From an uncultured Prevotellaceae bacterium (GTDB taxonomy: Bacteria; Bacteroidota; Bacteroidia; Bacteroidales; Bacteroidaceae), in assembly GCA_902784615.1 (NCBI GenBank), contig CACZVN010000001.1:173974-237973 (forward strand): DNA of 64,000 nt, written 5' to 3'. Below the pieces are notes generated by a model. The model searched no databases, was not told the DNA's origin, and saw only the letters and a list, made by a program, of their open reading frames with translations. How positions within the stretch are numbered: position 1 is the stretch's first letter; every line of letters begins with the position of its first letter. The position numbers and the translations under genes are program-made. Positions 26,901 to 33,703 of this stretch are shown piece after piece.

Positions 26901-27350
26901 GAGTCCGACATTGAGATGTACTTCCCAGACCAGTATGTCCCCAGCGACTCAGAGCGCATGCTTCTCTACCGTGAACTCGACAATCTTGCCAATAGCAACC
27001 GTCTCGATGCCGATCTCGAGGCTTATCGTAAGCGCCTGAAAGACCGATTTGGAAAGATTCCCGCCGTGGCCGAGGAACTGATTAACGTCGTTCCCTTGCG
27101 TGTGTTAGGTAAACAGTTGGGTATCGAGAAGATCATGCTCAAGCAACAGAAGATGTATCTCTACTTCGTGAGTGTCCCTGATAGTCCCTATTACCTGAGC
27201 GAGGCTTTTGGCAGGGTCATTAACTATATGACTCAGAATGTGCGCCGCTGCAATCTTCGTGAAGCGAATGGCAAGCGATCCATGGTCGTCAACGATATCC
27301 CCTCTGTTGAGGCGGCTCTGTCAATCTGTCGTGCAATTCTGACAGATTGA
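23904..27350 (+). CDS. mfd: Transcription-repair coupling factor Mfd
   Basis: A 1148-residue DNA translocase that removes stalled RNA polymerase and recruits UvrA. The UvrB-like N-terminal part, the RNA polymerase interaction domain (GDFVVHVDHGVGKFGGL, about 455-471), Walker A GDVGFGKTEVA near 610, the DEEQ box in IIDEEQKFGV, the ENGIDIPNANTII segment of the translocase and the C-terminal domain are all present. Two perfect palindromes (25033-25104 and 26808-26881) lie inside the frame and add about 24 and 25 residues, with no stop codon. Both fall in poorly conserved linkers, one before the RNA polymerase-binding domain and one before domain 7, so the protein probably still works. Confidence 0.95.
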   Translation: MNIQELEKLYAQLPQVSALAKELGKSSVKTIFLEGLLGSSAQMLFGSLSKKCNTPLLFVLQDAEEAGYFYHDLTQLMGDRDVLFFPSSYRRAIKYAQRDAASEILRTEVLARLSSGEGGYIVTCPEALAEMVVSKKNMDSKTLVLEKNQTISITEIEKTLRGFGFREVDYVYEPGQFAVRGSIFDVYSFSCEYPYRIDFFGDDIDSIRTFEVEDQLSKDHRDRVEIVPELAVAEDKVPFLSFVPKEVVLVTKDYLYVRDAIDHAYQEGFSSQARMEQMEGATEMEQREIERQMRRESQLVTGAQFMTDAETFRRIEFGHRPSSQPQATLHFHVTVQPLFHKNFDLLAQSFEDYLSQGYQIYILADSAKQTERLKEILNSLGTVLPESLPKDSGRTVPSEFTPVDKTLHEGFADDDLRICVFTDHQIFDRFHKYNLKSDKARSGKMALTLKEIQQFEIGDFVVHVDHGVGKFGGLVRMPQGDGYQEMIKILYQHGDSIYVSIHSLYKVSKYRSQDGGEGPRLSALGTGQWERLKERTKKHIKDIARDLIKLYAKRRREKGFAFSHDTYLQHELEASFLYEDTPDQLKATQDVKADMEQAKPMDRLVCGDVGFGKTEVAVRAAFKAATDGKQVAVLVPTTVLAYQHFRTFTSRLKDMPVRVDYLTRARSAKQTTALLKDLADGKIDIIIGTHKLIGKTVKFKDLGLLIIDEEQKFGVSTKEKLRQMKSNVDTLTMSATPIPRTLQFSLVGARDLSVIQTPPPNRYPIQTEIHTFGAEIIADAINFEMSRNGQVYFVNNRISQLQEIADMIHKYVPDARIAIGHGQMKPEELEQIVLDFSNYDYDVLLSTTIVENGIDIPNANTIIINGAHNFGLSDLHQMRGRVGRGNRKAFCYLLAPPLAALPPESRRRLEALENFSDLGSGINIAMQDLDIRGAGNLLGSEQSGFISDLGYETYQKILNQAMAELRNENVTLGSGHFVSSPDDTKCPDPNVTFVDDCALESDIEMYFPDQYVPSDSERMLLYRELDNLANSNRLDADLEAYRKRLKDRFGKIPAVAEELINVVPLRVLGKQLGIEKIMLKQQKMYLYFVSVPDSPYYLSEAFGRVINYMTQNVRRCNLREANGKRSMVVNDIPSVEAALSICRAILTD
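25033..25104. repeat. Perfect 72-bp palindrome inside mfd (first)
   Basis: Arms 25033-25067 and 25070-25104 are exact 35-base reverse complements around a CC loop. It is exactly 24 codons long and keeps the mfd frame open (residues about 377-400). It contains GGGGACGGTTCTC, a motif of the kind seen in REP-type elements. An inserted palindromic element is the most natural reading. Confidence 0.9.
26808..26881. repeat. Perfect 74-bp palindrome inside mfd (second)
   Basis: Arms 26808-26843 and 26846-26881 are exact 36-base reverse complements around a CC loop. It encodes residues about 969-993 of Mfd, just before the C-terminal domain. Its sequence is unrelated to the first palindrome but its design, long perfect arms and a two-base CC loop, is the same. 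The core GGACACTTTGTGTC partly resembles GGAACACTTTGTTTC in the palindrome at 28502. Confidence 0.9.
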
Positions 27351-27365
27351 CATGTAAAAATCCAC

Positions 27366-27382
27366 TGGCATTTATCTTGCAT
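27366..27382 (+). promoter_or_regulatory. Candidate sigma-54 promoter of hsp20
   Basis: TGGCA, six bases, then TTGCA, with GG and GC separated by exactly ten bases as in -24/-12 promoters. It matches the consensus except at two positions after TGGCA. The start point would be near 27392, leaving a leader of about 74 bases. No TAnnTTTG box is visible between mfd and hsp20. Confidence 0.5.
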
Positions 27383-27465
27383 ATTGTCTGGTGAGAGCCG
27401 AAAGGTAATCGCTAAAAAAGACAACATGTATAACCATTTAAAAATAGAATTAGGAGGTAACGATT

Positions 27466-27891
27466 ATGATGCCAGTAATGAGAAGTAACAGTTGGATTCC
27501 CAGTGTGTTCAATGATCTGTTTGATACGGACTTTATGCCGAAGGCAAACTGCACGGCTCCCGCTATCAATGTGAAAGAAAGTGACAAAGCCTATACCGTA
27601 GAGTTGGCTGCACCGGGCATGAAGAAGGAGGACTTCAACGTACATATCAATGATGAGGGCAACCTGATCATCAAGATGGAGAGCAAGCAGGAGAAGAAGG
27701 ATGAGGATAAGAACACGCGCTACCTGCGTCGTGAGTTCTCTTACTCAAAGTTCGAGCAGACGCTGATCCTGCCGGATGACGTGAAGAAGGAGGATATCTC
27801 CGCCAAGGTCGAGCATGGTGTTCTCACCGTCGAACTCCCCAAGGTCGTTGAAGAGAAAGTGAAGGTATCACGTCAGATAGATATCGCATAA
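27466..27891 (+). CDS. Small heat shock protein, Hsp20/alpha-crystallin
   Basis: A 141-residue holdase chaperone. The alpha-crystallin domain spans about residues 30-140, with YTVELAAPGMKKEDFNV and the end-of-domain HGVLTVELPK (the GVLTV type motif). The tail carries VSRQIDIA, where an IxI anchor lies in many family members. It has an unusually good Shine-Dalgarno sequence for this genome (AGGAGGTAA about seven bases before the ATG). The upstream region holds a sigma-54-like site rather than the usual -7 box, so its control may differ from its neighbours. Confidence 0.93.
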   Translation: MMPVMRSNSWIPSVFNDLFDTDFMPKANCTAPAINVKESDKAYTVELAAPGMKKEDFNVHINDEGNLIIKMESKQEKKDEDKNTRYLRREFSYSKFEQTLILPDDVKKEDISAKVEHGVLTVELPKVVEEKVKVSRQIDIA

Positions 27892-27941
27892 GGATTCATA
27901 TCACATAAGGTTTTTAGGTTTTAGTTATTGGTTAGTTCATG

Positions 27942-27971
27942 AGCGGGTGTGCCGAATTCGGCACACCCGCT
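27942..27971. terminator. Perfect 30-bp palindrome after hsp20
   Basis: Arms centred on GAATTC pair without mismatch, beginning 50 bases after the hsp20 stop. The downstream T run is short and delayed, so termination is likely but not certain. Confidence 0.6.
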
Positions 27972-27980
27972 TCGTCATTT

Positions 27981-28229
27981 TTACATCGAATAGAAGGCGG
28001 CCATGAAACTTTGGCGGTAATTCTTGCTGATTCTTAATTCGCGATTATCGCCCAACGAGTCGTCTAGGATACAGACAGACTCTTGGATCTTCTTGATCTT
28101 GTTGATGTTGACGATATACCGTTTGTGGATCTGCACGAAATCAGGCGAATAGTTAAGGATGACACCTTTGATGGCATTGACCACGAGGATGATTGGCAGG
28201 TGTTCGCTTGAAATGGCTAAGGATCGCAC
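27981..28229 (-). pseudogene. LytTR DNA-binding domain remnant
   Basis: The frame encodes residues like the second half of a LytTR domain: DFVQIHKRYIVNINKIKKI is the conserved RxHrSyiVN region, and ELRISKNYRQ is the end. The first half is shortened: about 20 residues are missing between ISSEH and the AIKGVI stretch compared with typical domains, and no receiver domain precedes it. The only start in frame is GTG at 28229, while the nearest ATG (28247) is in another frame and hits a stop after ten codons. A clean promoter lies at 28268. It is best read as a decayed gene, though a tiny functional protein cannot be ruled out. Confidence 0.5.
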
Positions 28230-28267
28230 GGAGACAGTGTTTCTTTCATGTCTTTGCGATTTTTCTG

Positions 28268-28275
28268 CAAAGATA
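28268..28275 (-). promoter_or_regulatory. Promoter -7 box before the LytTR remnant
   Basis: TATCTTTG on the minus strand, 38 bases before the GTG at 28229. Confidence 0.55.
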
Positions 28276-28332
28276 ATGAAAATATGTGATAGTCACAATA
28301 ATTTTCCAATATTTTCTTCTGTTTTATGCTTT

Positions 28333-28723
28333 ATCTATACACTAAACATGATAACCTATTGAAATACAGAAAATTACTTGGTGTATAGACGGTTGTTTTT
28401 ATCTGTCATCTATACACTAATTCGTATTATTTGAGCCATATTTGTAATATTTTTATACTTAACTTTCTGATATACAGACCGTTTCATAATCACAAAATAT
28501 TTTGGAACACTTTGTTTCTGCCTTTGAAACACTCTGTTTCTGGCCTTGAAACAAAGTGTTCCAAGTGTTGAAACAATGTTGGAACACTTTTATAATCTCT
28601 AATAAGATAGTCTGAAATATTGACAAAAGCCAGATTTAGTGTATAGATGACCTTTAGAAACAAGGCTCTATACACTAGATAATTCATTTATAATCAGAAT
28701 GTTATCTTATTTAGTGTATAGTT
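28333..28723. repeat. Large foldback repeat with CTATACACTAA motifs
   Basis: Two 86-base arms (28335-28420 and 28636-28721) are inverted copies; counting by hand, 63 of 86 positions match with no gaps. Each arm begins and ends with the 11-base motif CTATACACTAA and has a further inverted or near copy inside, so six copies alternate in direction across the region. The innermost 16 bases are identical. In the middle is a separate palindrome with 17-base arms (28502-28518, 28548-28564), centred close to the centre of the whole structure. There is no coding sequence. It resembles a foldback or MITE-like element; an array of protein-binding sites is the other reading. Confidence 0.8.
28502..28564. 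repeat. Central palindrome of the foldback region
   Basis: TTGGAACACTTTGTTTC (28502-28518) and its exact complement (28548-28564) enclose a second short inverted pair, GAAAC and GTTTC. A further partial copy, TTGGAACACTTT, starts near 28579. Confidence 0.8.
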
Positions 28724-28789
28724 GAACCATTTTTTATTATTTTTTCTCACGAAAATATTACTCGAAAAAATTCGGTAATGATAAAAGAC

Positions 28790-28822
28790 AAAAAATCCCG
28801 CTCAGCTGTGAAGTGAGCGGGG
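28790..28822 (-). terminator. Terminator of trpB2
   Basis: CCCGCTCA (28797-28804) pairs with TGAGCGGG (28814-28821). On the minus strand it is followed by a T run, as expected for the leftward trpB2 gene. Confidence 0.8.
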
Positions 28823-28845
28823 TTATTGATAGTTTATTGTTTGTC

Positions 28846-30207
28846 TTATTGTTTGTCGAGTTCTGCGAGGTTCTCGGCGATCATCTCGTCAGTGACCGTG
28901 TAGTTTTGGAGGTCACCCTTGATGAAGGCTTCGTACGACGGCATGTCAATGAGACCGTGACCAGAGAGGTTGAAGAGGATGACTTTCTCCTCGCCAGACT
29001 CCTTGCACTTGTTGGCCTCGCGGATGGTGGCGGCGATGGCGTGACAACTCTCGGGTGCAGGGATGATACCCTCCGTACGGGCGAAGAGCATACCAGCCTC
29101 GAAGGTCTCGAGCTGTGGGATATCGACACCATACATATAACCGTCCTTGATGAGCTGGCTGATGATCATACCTGCACCATGGTAGCGCAGACCACCAGCG
29201 TGGATGTTAGAGGGCTTGAAGTTATGGCCCAGCGTGAACATCGGCAGCAGTGGGGTATATCCGGCCTCGTCGCCAAAGTCGTAGCGGAACTGACCGCGTG
29301 TCAGCTTCGGACAACTATCGGGCTCTGCGGCGATAAACTCCGTGTTCTTGCCCTCGAGGATCTTGTGACGCATGAAGGGGAAGGCGATACCACCGAAGTT
29401 GGAACCACCACCGAAGCAGCCGATCACGATGTCGGGATACTCACCAGCCATCTGCATCTGCTTCTCAGCCTCCAGACCGATGATCGTCTGGTGCAGACCT
29501 ACGTGGTTAAGCACGGAACCCAGTGTATATTTACAATTAGGTGTGGTCGTAGCGAGTTCGACGGCCTCAGAGATAGCGGTACCCAGTGAACCGGAGTGGG
29601 TGGGATCCTTCGTCAGGATATCCTTACCGGCACGGGTGGACATCGAGGGAGAACCCTCCACCACAGCACCGAAGGTACGCATGATGCTGGAGCGATAGGG
29701 CTTCTGCTGCATGGTGATCTTCACCTGATAGACGGCGCAGTCGAGGCCGTAGATCTTGGCGGCATAGCTCAGGGCAGCACCCCACTGGCCAGCACCGGTC
29801 TCTGTGGTGACGTTCTTCGTGCCCTCCATCTTGGCATAGTAGCACTGGGGCAGGGCAGAGTTGATCTTATGGGAACCCAGCGGGTTGGTGGATTCGTTCT
29901 TGAAATAGATATGGGCGGGTGTACCCAAAGCCTCTTCGAGGGCATAGGCACGAACCAGTGGTGTGCTGCGATAGAACTTATACTTCTCGAGCACCTCTTC
30001 AGGGATGTCTATCCAACGATGCTCCGTGTCCAGTTCCTGCACACAGCACTCACGGGGGAAGATGTGTGCCAGGTCATCGACACCCAGAGGCTGCTTCGTA
30101 GCCGGGTGGATGGGAGGCATGGGCTTGTTGGGCATGTCTGCCTGAATGTTGTACCACTGTGTTGGGATCTCACTCTCTTGGAGGATGAATTTTTTCTGTT
30201 TAGCCAT
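28846..30207 (-). CDS. trpB: Tryptophan synthase beta chain, TrpB2 type
   Basis: A 453-residue PLP enzyme of the TrpB2 branch, recognised by the N-terminal extension (residues 1-80) and length above 430, compared with about 395 for TrpB1. The PLP lysine is in GSHKINSA near residue 114, ETGAGQWG follows, and the phosphate-binding glycine loop is CFGGGSNFGG near residue 262. It condenses indole with serine. No trpA or other trp gene lies nearby; TrpB2 enzymes often occur alone and may salvage indole. It has its own promoter and terminator. Confidence 0.92.
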   Translation of the reverse strand: MAKQKKFILQESEIPTQWYNIQADMPNKPMPPIHPATKQPLGVDDLAHIFPRECCVQELDTEHRWIDIPEEVLEKYKFYRSTPLVRAYALEEALGTPAHIYFKNESTNPLGSHKINSALPQCYYAKMEGTKNVTTETGAGQWGAALSYAAKIYGLDCAVYQVKITMQQKPYRSSIMRTFGAVVEGSPSMSTRAGKDILTKDPTHSGSLGTAISEAVELATTTPNCKYTLGSVLNHVGLHQTIIGLEAEKQMQMAGEYPDIVIGCFGGGSNFGGIAFPFMRHKILEGKNTEFIAAEPDSCPKLTRGQFRYDFGDEAGYTPLLPMFTLGHNFKPSNIHAGGLRYHGAGMIISQLIKDGYMYGVDIPQLETFEAGMLFARTEGIIPAPESCHAIAATIREANKCKESGEEKVILFNLSGHGLIDMPSYEAFIKGDLQNYTVTDEMIAENLAELDKQ

Positions 30208-30242
30208 AATATAAAAGTTTTAGAATTTTGAAATTCCGTCTG

Positions 30243-30250
30243 CAAAGATA
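30243..30250 (-). promoter_or_regulatory. Promoter -7 box of trpB2
   Basis: TATCTTTG on the minus strand, 35 bases before the ATG. Confidence 0.75.
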
Positions 30251-30303
30251 ACACATTTAATTGAAAATGGAGAATTGATAATTGATAATTTATTAAAAAA
30301 TAG

Positions 30304-30311
30304 TACCTTTG
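30304..30311 (+). promoter_or_regulatory. Promoter -7 box of the sodium/solute symporter
   Basis: TACCTTTG, nine bases before the ATG at 30321, leaving almost no leader. Confidence 0.7.
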
Positions 30312-30320
30312 CAGTCGATT

Positions 30321-31757
30321 ATGTGGATTCTTGCAACAATATTGATTTATTTTGCAGTCTTGTTCGGCATCAGCCGACTGACGGGCAGACGTGCGACGAA
30401 CGAGACGTTCTTCCGTGCAAACAGGAGATCGCCTTGGTATATGGTGGCCTTCGGTATGATCGGCGCCTCGATCTCGGGGGTGACGTTTGTCAGTGTACCT
30501 GGTATGGTGACAAATATCGACATGACCTATATGCAGACCTGTTTGGGCTTTATCCTGGGCTATATCGCCGTGGCCTTTATCCTCCTGCCGCTCTACTATC
30601 GGCTGAACCTGACGACCATCTATTCGTACTTAGGCCAAAGACTGGGGCCGAGGGCGTATAAGACGGGGGCCTCGTTTTTCCTGTTGTCGAAGATGACGGG
30701 GGCGGTGGTGCGCTTCTATGTGGTCTGCATGATCCTCCAGCGGTTTGTGTTTGAGGCCTGGGGGATTCCCTTTGCCGTCACGGTCACGGTGATGGTGGCC
30801 CTGATCTGGCTCTACACCCGTCAGGGTGGCATCAAGACGCTGGTATGGACGGACACGTTCCAGACGGTCTGTCTCTTTGGCGCCCTTCTCCTTATCATAT
30901 ATAAGGTGACAGGACTGTTGGGGATGACCATCCCTGAGGCGGTGGATGCCATCGCCGCTGACGCCCATAGCCGGATCTTTGTCTTTGACGACTGGGTGTC
31001 GAAGCAGAACTTCTGGAAACAGTTCCTGAGTGGCGTGTTCATCGTGATCGTGATGACGGGGCTGGATCAGGATATGATGCAGAAGAACCTGACTTGTAAG
31101 TCGCTCAGGGAGGCCCAGAAGGATATGTGTACCTATGGCGTGGCCTTCGTGCCTGCTAACCTGCTCTTCCTGTCGCTGGGCATGCTGCTGGTGATGCTGG
31201 CACAGTCGCAGGGAATGCCCGTGGCCGTGGGGGATGCACTGTTGCCTGATTTCGTACAACAGAGCGGACTCTCCGTGGTGCTCCCCTTTACCATCGGACT
31301 GACGGCGGCCTCGTTCTCGAGTGCCGACTCCGCGCTGACCTCGCTCACCACGAGCTATTGTGTGGATATCCGGGGAAGGGCAGGGGATGAGCGCCTGCGG
31401 AAAAGGGCACATCTGGGAATCAGTGTACTGTTTGTGGTGATGATCCTGCTGTTCAGACTGCTGAACTCAACGAGTGTGATCGATGCCATCTACACGCTTT
31501 GCGGCTATACCTATGGACCGCTGCTGGGCCTCTTTGCCTTCGGGATGCTGACGAAGCGGATGCCTCGCGACCAATATGTGTCGTATATCTGTGTGGCCTC
31601 GCCGTTGGTATGCTATGCCATAGACACACTGACCTGGCAATGGTCAGGCTATCGTTTCGGCTATGAACTGCTGATGCTGAACGGACTGCTTACGTTTCTG
31701 GCCTTGACTGTAAGCTCTCGATGTACTCCTTCGGTTGAACACCGAAGTGTTTCTTGA
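30321..31757 (+). CDS. Sodium:solute symporter, SSS family
   Basis: A 478-residue carrier with about thirteen membrane segments. The MVAFGMIGASISGVTFVSVPG segment near residues 41-60 and the LTAASFSSADSALTSL block near residue 338 (sodium-site helix) are family hallmarks. Substrate unknown; relatives move sugars, sialic acid or amino acids. The ATG at 30321 is preferred over TTG at 30309, which lies inside the promoter box. The 3' end runs 68 bases into the convergent regulator gene, and the last 20 residues are polar and not membrane-like, suggesting a read-through tail after an ancestral stop was lost. Confidence 0.85.
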   Translation: MWILATILIYFAVLFGISRLTGRRATNETFFRANRRSPWYMVAFGMIGASISGVTFVSVPGMVTNIDMTYMQTCLGFILGYIAVAFILLPLYYRLNLTTIYSYLGQRLGPRAYKTGASFFLLSKMTGAVVRFYVVCMILQRFVFEAWGIPFAVTVTVMVALIWLYTRQGGIKTLVWTDTFQTVCLFGALLLIIYKVTGLLGMTIPEAVDAIAADAHSRIFVFDDWVSKQNFWKQFLSGVFIVIVMTGLDQDMMQKNLTCKSLREAQKDMCTYGVAFVPANLLFLSLGMLLVMLAQSQGMPVAVGDALLPDFVQQSGLSVVLPFTIGLTAASFSSADSALTSLTTSYCVDIRGRAGDERLRKRAHLGISVLFVVMILLFRLLNSTSVIDAIYTLCGYTYGPLLGLFAFGMLTKRMPRDQYVSYICVASPLVCYAIDTLTWQWSGYRFGYELLMLNGLLTFLALTVSSRCTPSVEHRSVS

Positions 31758-33390
31758 AACAGGTGGAGAAATAGCGGGGATCCTTGAATCCCACGCGATA
31801 GGCGAGGTCGCTGACGCGGATGCCAGGCGTCGTTTCTGCGATCCTGCTAGCCTCTTTCATGCGGACGTCGCGGATGAAACTCGACACGTTGAGACCCGTG
31901 AGGGAGCGTAACTTGTTATATAAGGTAGAGGTACTGGTGCCCATGTCGGTGGCCAGGGCATCACGGTCGTAGTATTCGTCTTCCAAATGGTTATATACAA
32001 ATTCCAAGGCACGCCCCAGAAATTCTTTATCAGGTGAAGACATCCTCTCCTCCTGCTTCTGCATCGTCTCTGCCATGGACTTCTTACTGTAGTCGCGCTG
32101 TATCCTCTTACGGTTTTCTACGATATTGTCGATGCGCAGTTTCAGTTCTCCGAGACGGAACGGCTTGATGAGGTAATCGTCGGCTCCAGCGAGCAGACCT
32201 TCCTCAATATCTTCCTTCTGGGTCTTCGCTGTCAGGAGGATGATGGGCAGGTGGTTGTAGTCGTCGTCGGATTTGACATTTCTCGTCAGTTCGTAACCGT
32301 CCATCTCGGGCATCATCACATCGGAGATAATGATGTCGAGTTCCTTCTCTTGGATGATCTTCAGCGCCTCTACACCGTTGTTGGCCGCATAGACCCGATA
32401 GTAGGGCTTGAGTATTTGTTTCATCAGCATCAGCAGTTCCACATTGTCCTCCACGACGAGCAACTTATAGACGTCCTCATCGTAAGCAATCTCCGCCTCC
32501 GACTCTTCGTTCACGTCGGGGACGATGGTTTTGAAGTCGATAATGGTATTCTTGGGAACGCTGAAGTCTATGGTATGATGCTCATCGATCTGTTCGGGCA
32601 GGAAGGATTCCTTGCTGATGGGGAGGGTCACGGTGAAGGTGGTGCCTTTGCCTACCTCACTCTCACACTCGATGTTTCCGTGGTGCAGATAGACCAGATC
32701 ACGTGTGAGGGATAGACCGAGTCCCGTGCCGATGGTGCGATGCTGACGGTAGTCACCGTCTTGGAAGCGATGGAACAGATGTTTCATTTTTTCCTTGGGG
32801 ATGCCTTCGCCCGTATCGCTCACCGTGATCTTGATACGGTCGTATGTTTTGTTGGTGACGGCCTTGAGGCTTACTTCTCCTCCTTCGGAGGAGTATTTAG
32901 CGGCGTTTGATAGGAGATTATAGATAATCTTGTCCAGTTTGTCAACATCAATCCATCCCATCATGCTTTCCGGAACACAGGAAATGGAGAATTTCATCTG
33001 TTTCTTGGCCAGCAGGGGTTCGAGACATTCTGCCGTCTCGTGGATGTATCCCATCACATCGCCCTGTGCCACGAGGAGTTTCAGTTCGCCCGCATCAGAC
33101 TTACTGCTTTCCAGAATCTGCTGCAACAGGCGTACCATACGTTGGATGTTCAGTTGCATCATGTCGTAATCTCGTCCGAACTTAGGCTCTTCCTCCCGCA
33201 GTTTATCCACCGAGGCGGAGATCACGGTGAGCGGCGTGAGCAGTTCGTGGGTGATGTTCATGAAGACGGAACTTAATTGGAGCCGACGGCGCAATTTCAT
33301 GCTTCGTAGGTACAGATTCCTACCTACGATGAAGATAATGGCTAGTATTGCCAATATCAGAAGGGATAAAAGCAGTACGCGCGTGCTCAT
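31690..33390 (-). CDS. Hybrid two-component regulator: kinase, receiver, AraC output, no sensor domain
   Basis: A 566-residue protein with one N-terminal membrane helix (residues 5-23), then HisKA with His48 in NITHELLTPL, an ATPase domain (NLLSNAAKY, DTGEGIP, GTGLGLSL), a receiver with phospho-accepting Asp357 in IISDVMMPEMDG, and an AraC-type DNA-binding domain (about 455-560). This is the domain order of Bacteroidetes hybrid two-component systems, but the large periplasmic propeller sensor is absent. The ATG at 33390 follows the promoter. It probably controls nearby or distant carbohydrate or solute genes; the symporter next to it is a candidate. Confidence 0.87.
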   Translation of the reverse strand: MSTRVLLLSLLILAILAIIFIVGRNLYLRSMKLRRRLQLSSVFMNITHELLTPLTVISASVDKLREEEPKFGRDYDMMQLNIQRMVRLLQQILESSKSDAGELKLLVAQGDVMGYIHETAECLEPLLAKKQMKFSISCVPESMMGWIDVDKLDKIIYNLLSNAAKYSSEGGEVSLKAVTNKTYDRIKITVSDTGEGIPKEKMKHLFHRFQDGDYRQHRTIGTGLGLSLTRDLVYLHHGNIECESEVGKGTTFTVTLPISKESFLPEQIDEHHTIDFSVPKNTIIDFKTIVPDVNEESEAEIAYDEDVYKLLVVEDNVELLMLMKQILKPYYRVYAANNGVEALKIIQEKELDIIISDVMMPEMDGYELTRNVKSDDDYNHLPIILLTAKTQKEDIEEGLLAGADDYLIKPFRLGELKLRIDNIVENRKRIQRDYSKKSMAETMQKQEERMSSPDKEFLGRALEFVYNHLEDEYYDRDALATDMGTSTSTLYNKLRSLTGLNVSSFIRDVRMKEASRIAETTPGIRVSDLAYRVGFKDPRYFSTCFKKHFGVQPKEYIESLQSRPET

Positions 33391-33412
33391 TATATGGTTG
33401 TTTAATACTTTG

Positions 33413-33420
33413 CAAAAATA
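33413..33420 (-). promoter_or_regulatory. Promoter -7 box of the hybrid regulator
   Basis: TATTTTTG on the minus strand, 22 bases before the ATG at 33390. Confidence 0.7.
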
Positions 33421-33576
33421 GAAAATAATTCCGATATTGTATCGTTTTTCCTCGAAAAACTTCAAAAAAGAGGCCGAAAATGTTTAAAATGCGTGATTTC
33501 TGGTTGAAAATACGTTAATTAACGCATTTTCGACATCAAATAACGCAGATTAAACATCACTTTTCTATACTTGTTG

Positions 33577-33584
33577 TATATTTG
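33577..33584 (+). promoter_or_regulatory. Orphan promoter -7 box
   Basis: TATATTTG on the plus strand with no gene downstream in that direction; both flanking genes point left. Confidence 0.6.
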
Positions 33585-33589
33585 CAGCA

Positions 33590-33683
33590 GAAAAAGATTT
33601 TAATGGTTAAGGTTTATGGTTGATTAATTTAGTTTTTTAAGTAATTCAAGGAAAAGGCTCGTTGTGAAACGAGCCTTTTCTGT
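33590..33683 (+). ncRNA. Candidate small RNA
   Basis: An exact promoter box ends at 33584 and a strong hairpin ends at 33680, defining a transcript of about 95 bases. It holds only a six-codon frame (MVKVYG, 33603-33623). The rest of 33466-33703 has no gene. Position and sequence features are seen; transcription is inferred. Confidence 0.4.
33651..33680. terminator. Hairpin terminator with GTGA loop
   Basis: Thirteen perfect pairs (33651-33663 with 33668-33680) close a GTGA (GNRA-type) loop. It can end the leftward trxB transcript and the rightward orphan transcript. Confidence 0.75.
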
Positions 33684-33703
33684 TGTTATCAACTAAAGAA
33701 ATC

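Noticed and set aside
26765-26959. Leftward open frame repeating part of the Mfd sequence
   Set aside because: It exists only because the palindrome reads almost the same on both strands.
27942-27971. Third member of the mobile palindrome family
   Set aside because: It is only 30 bp, has no loop, and sits where a terminator for hsp20 is expected, so it is not counted as an insertion.
28490-28687. A 65-residue open frame in the foldback region
   Set aside because: It crosses the palindrome and repeats, has no promoter or recognisable sequence, and is AT-driven.
28333-28723. CRISPR-like array
   Set aside because: The repeats are only 11-16 bases, alternate in direction and have uneven spacing, and there are no cas genes.
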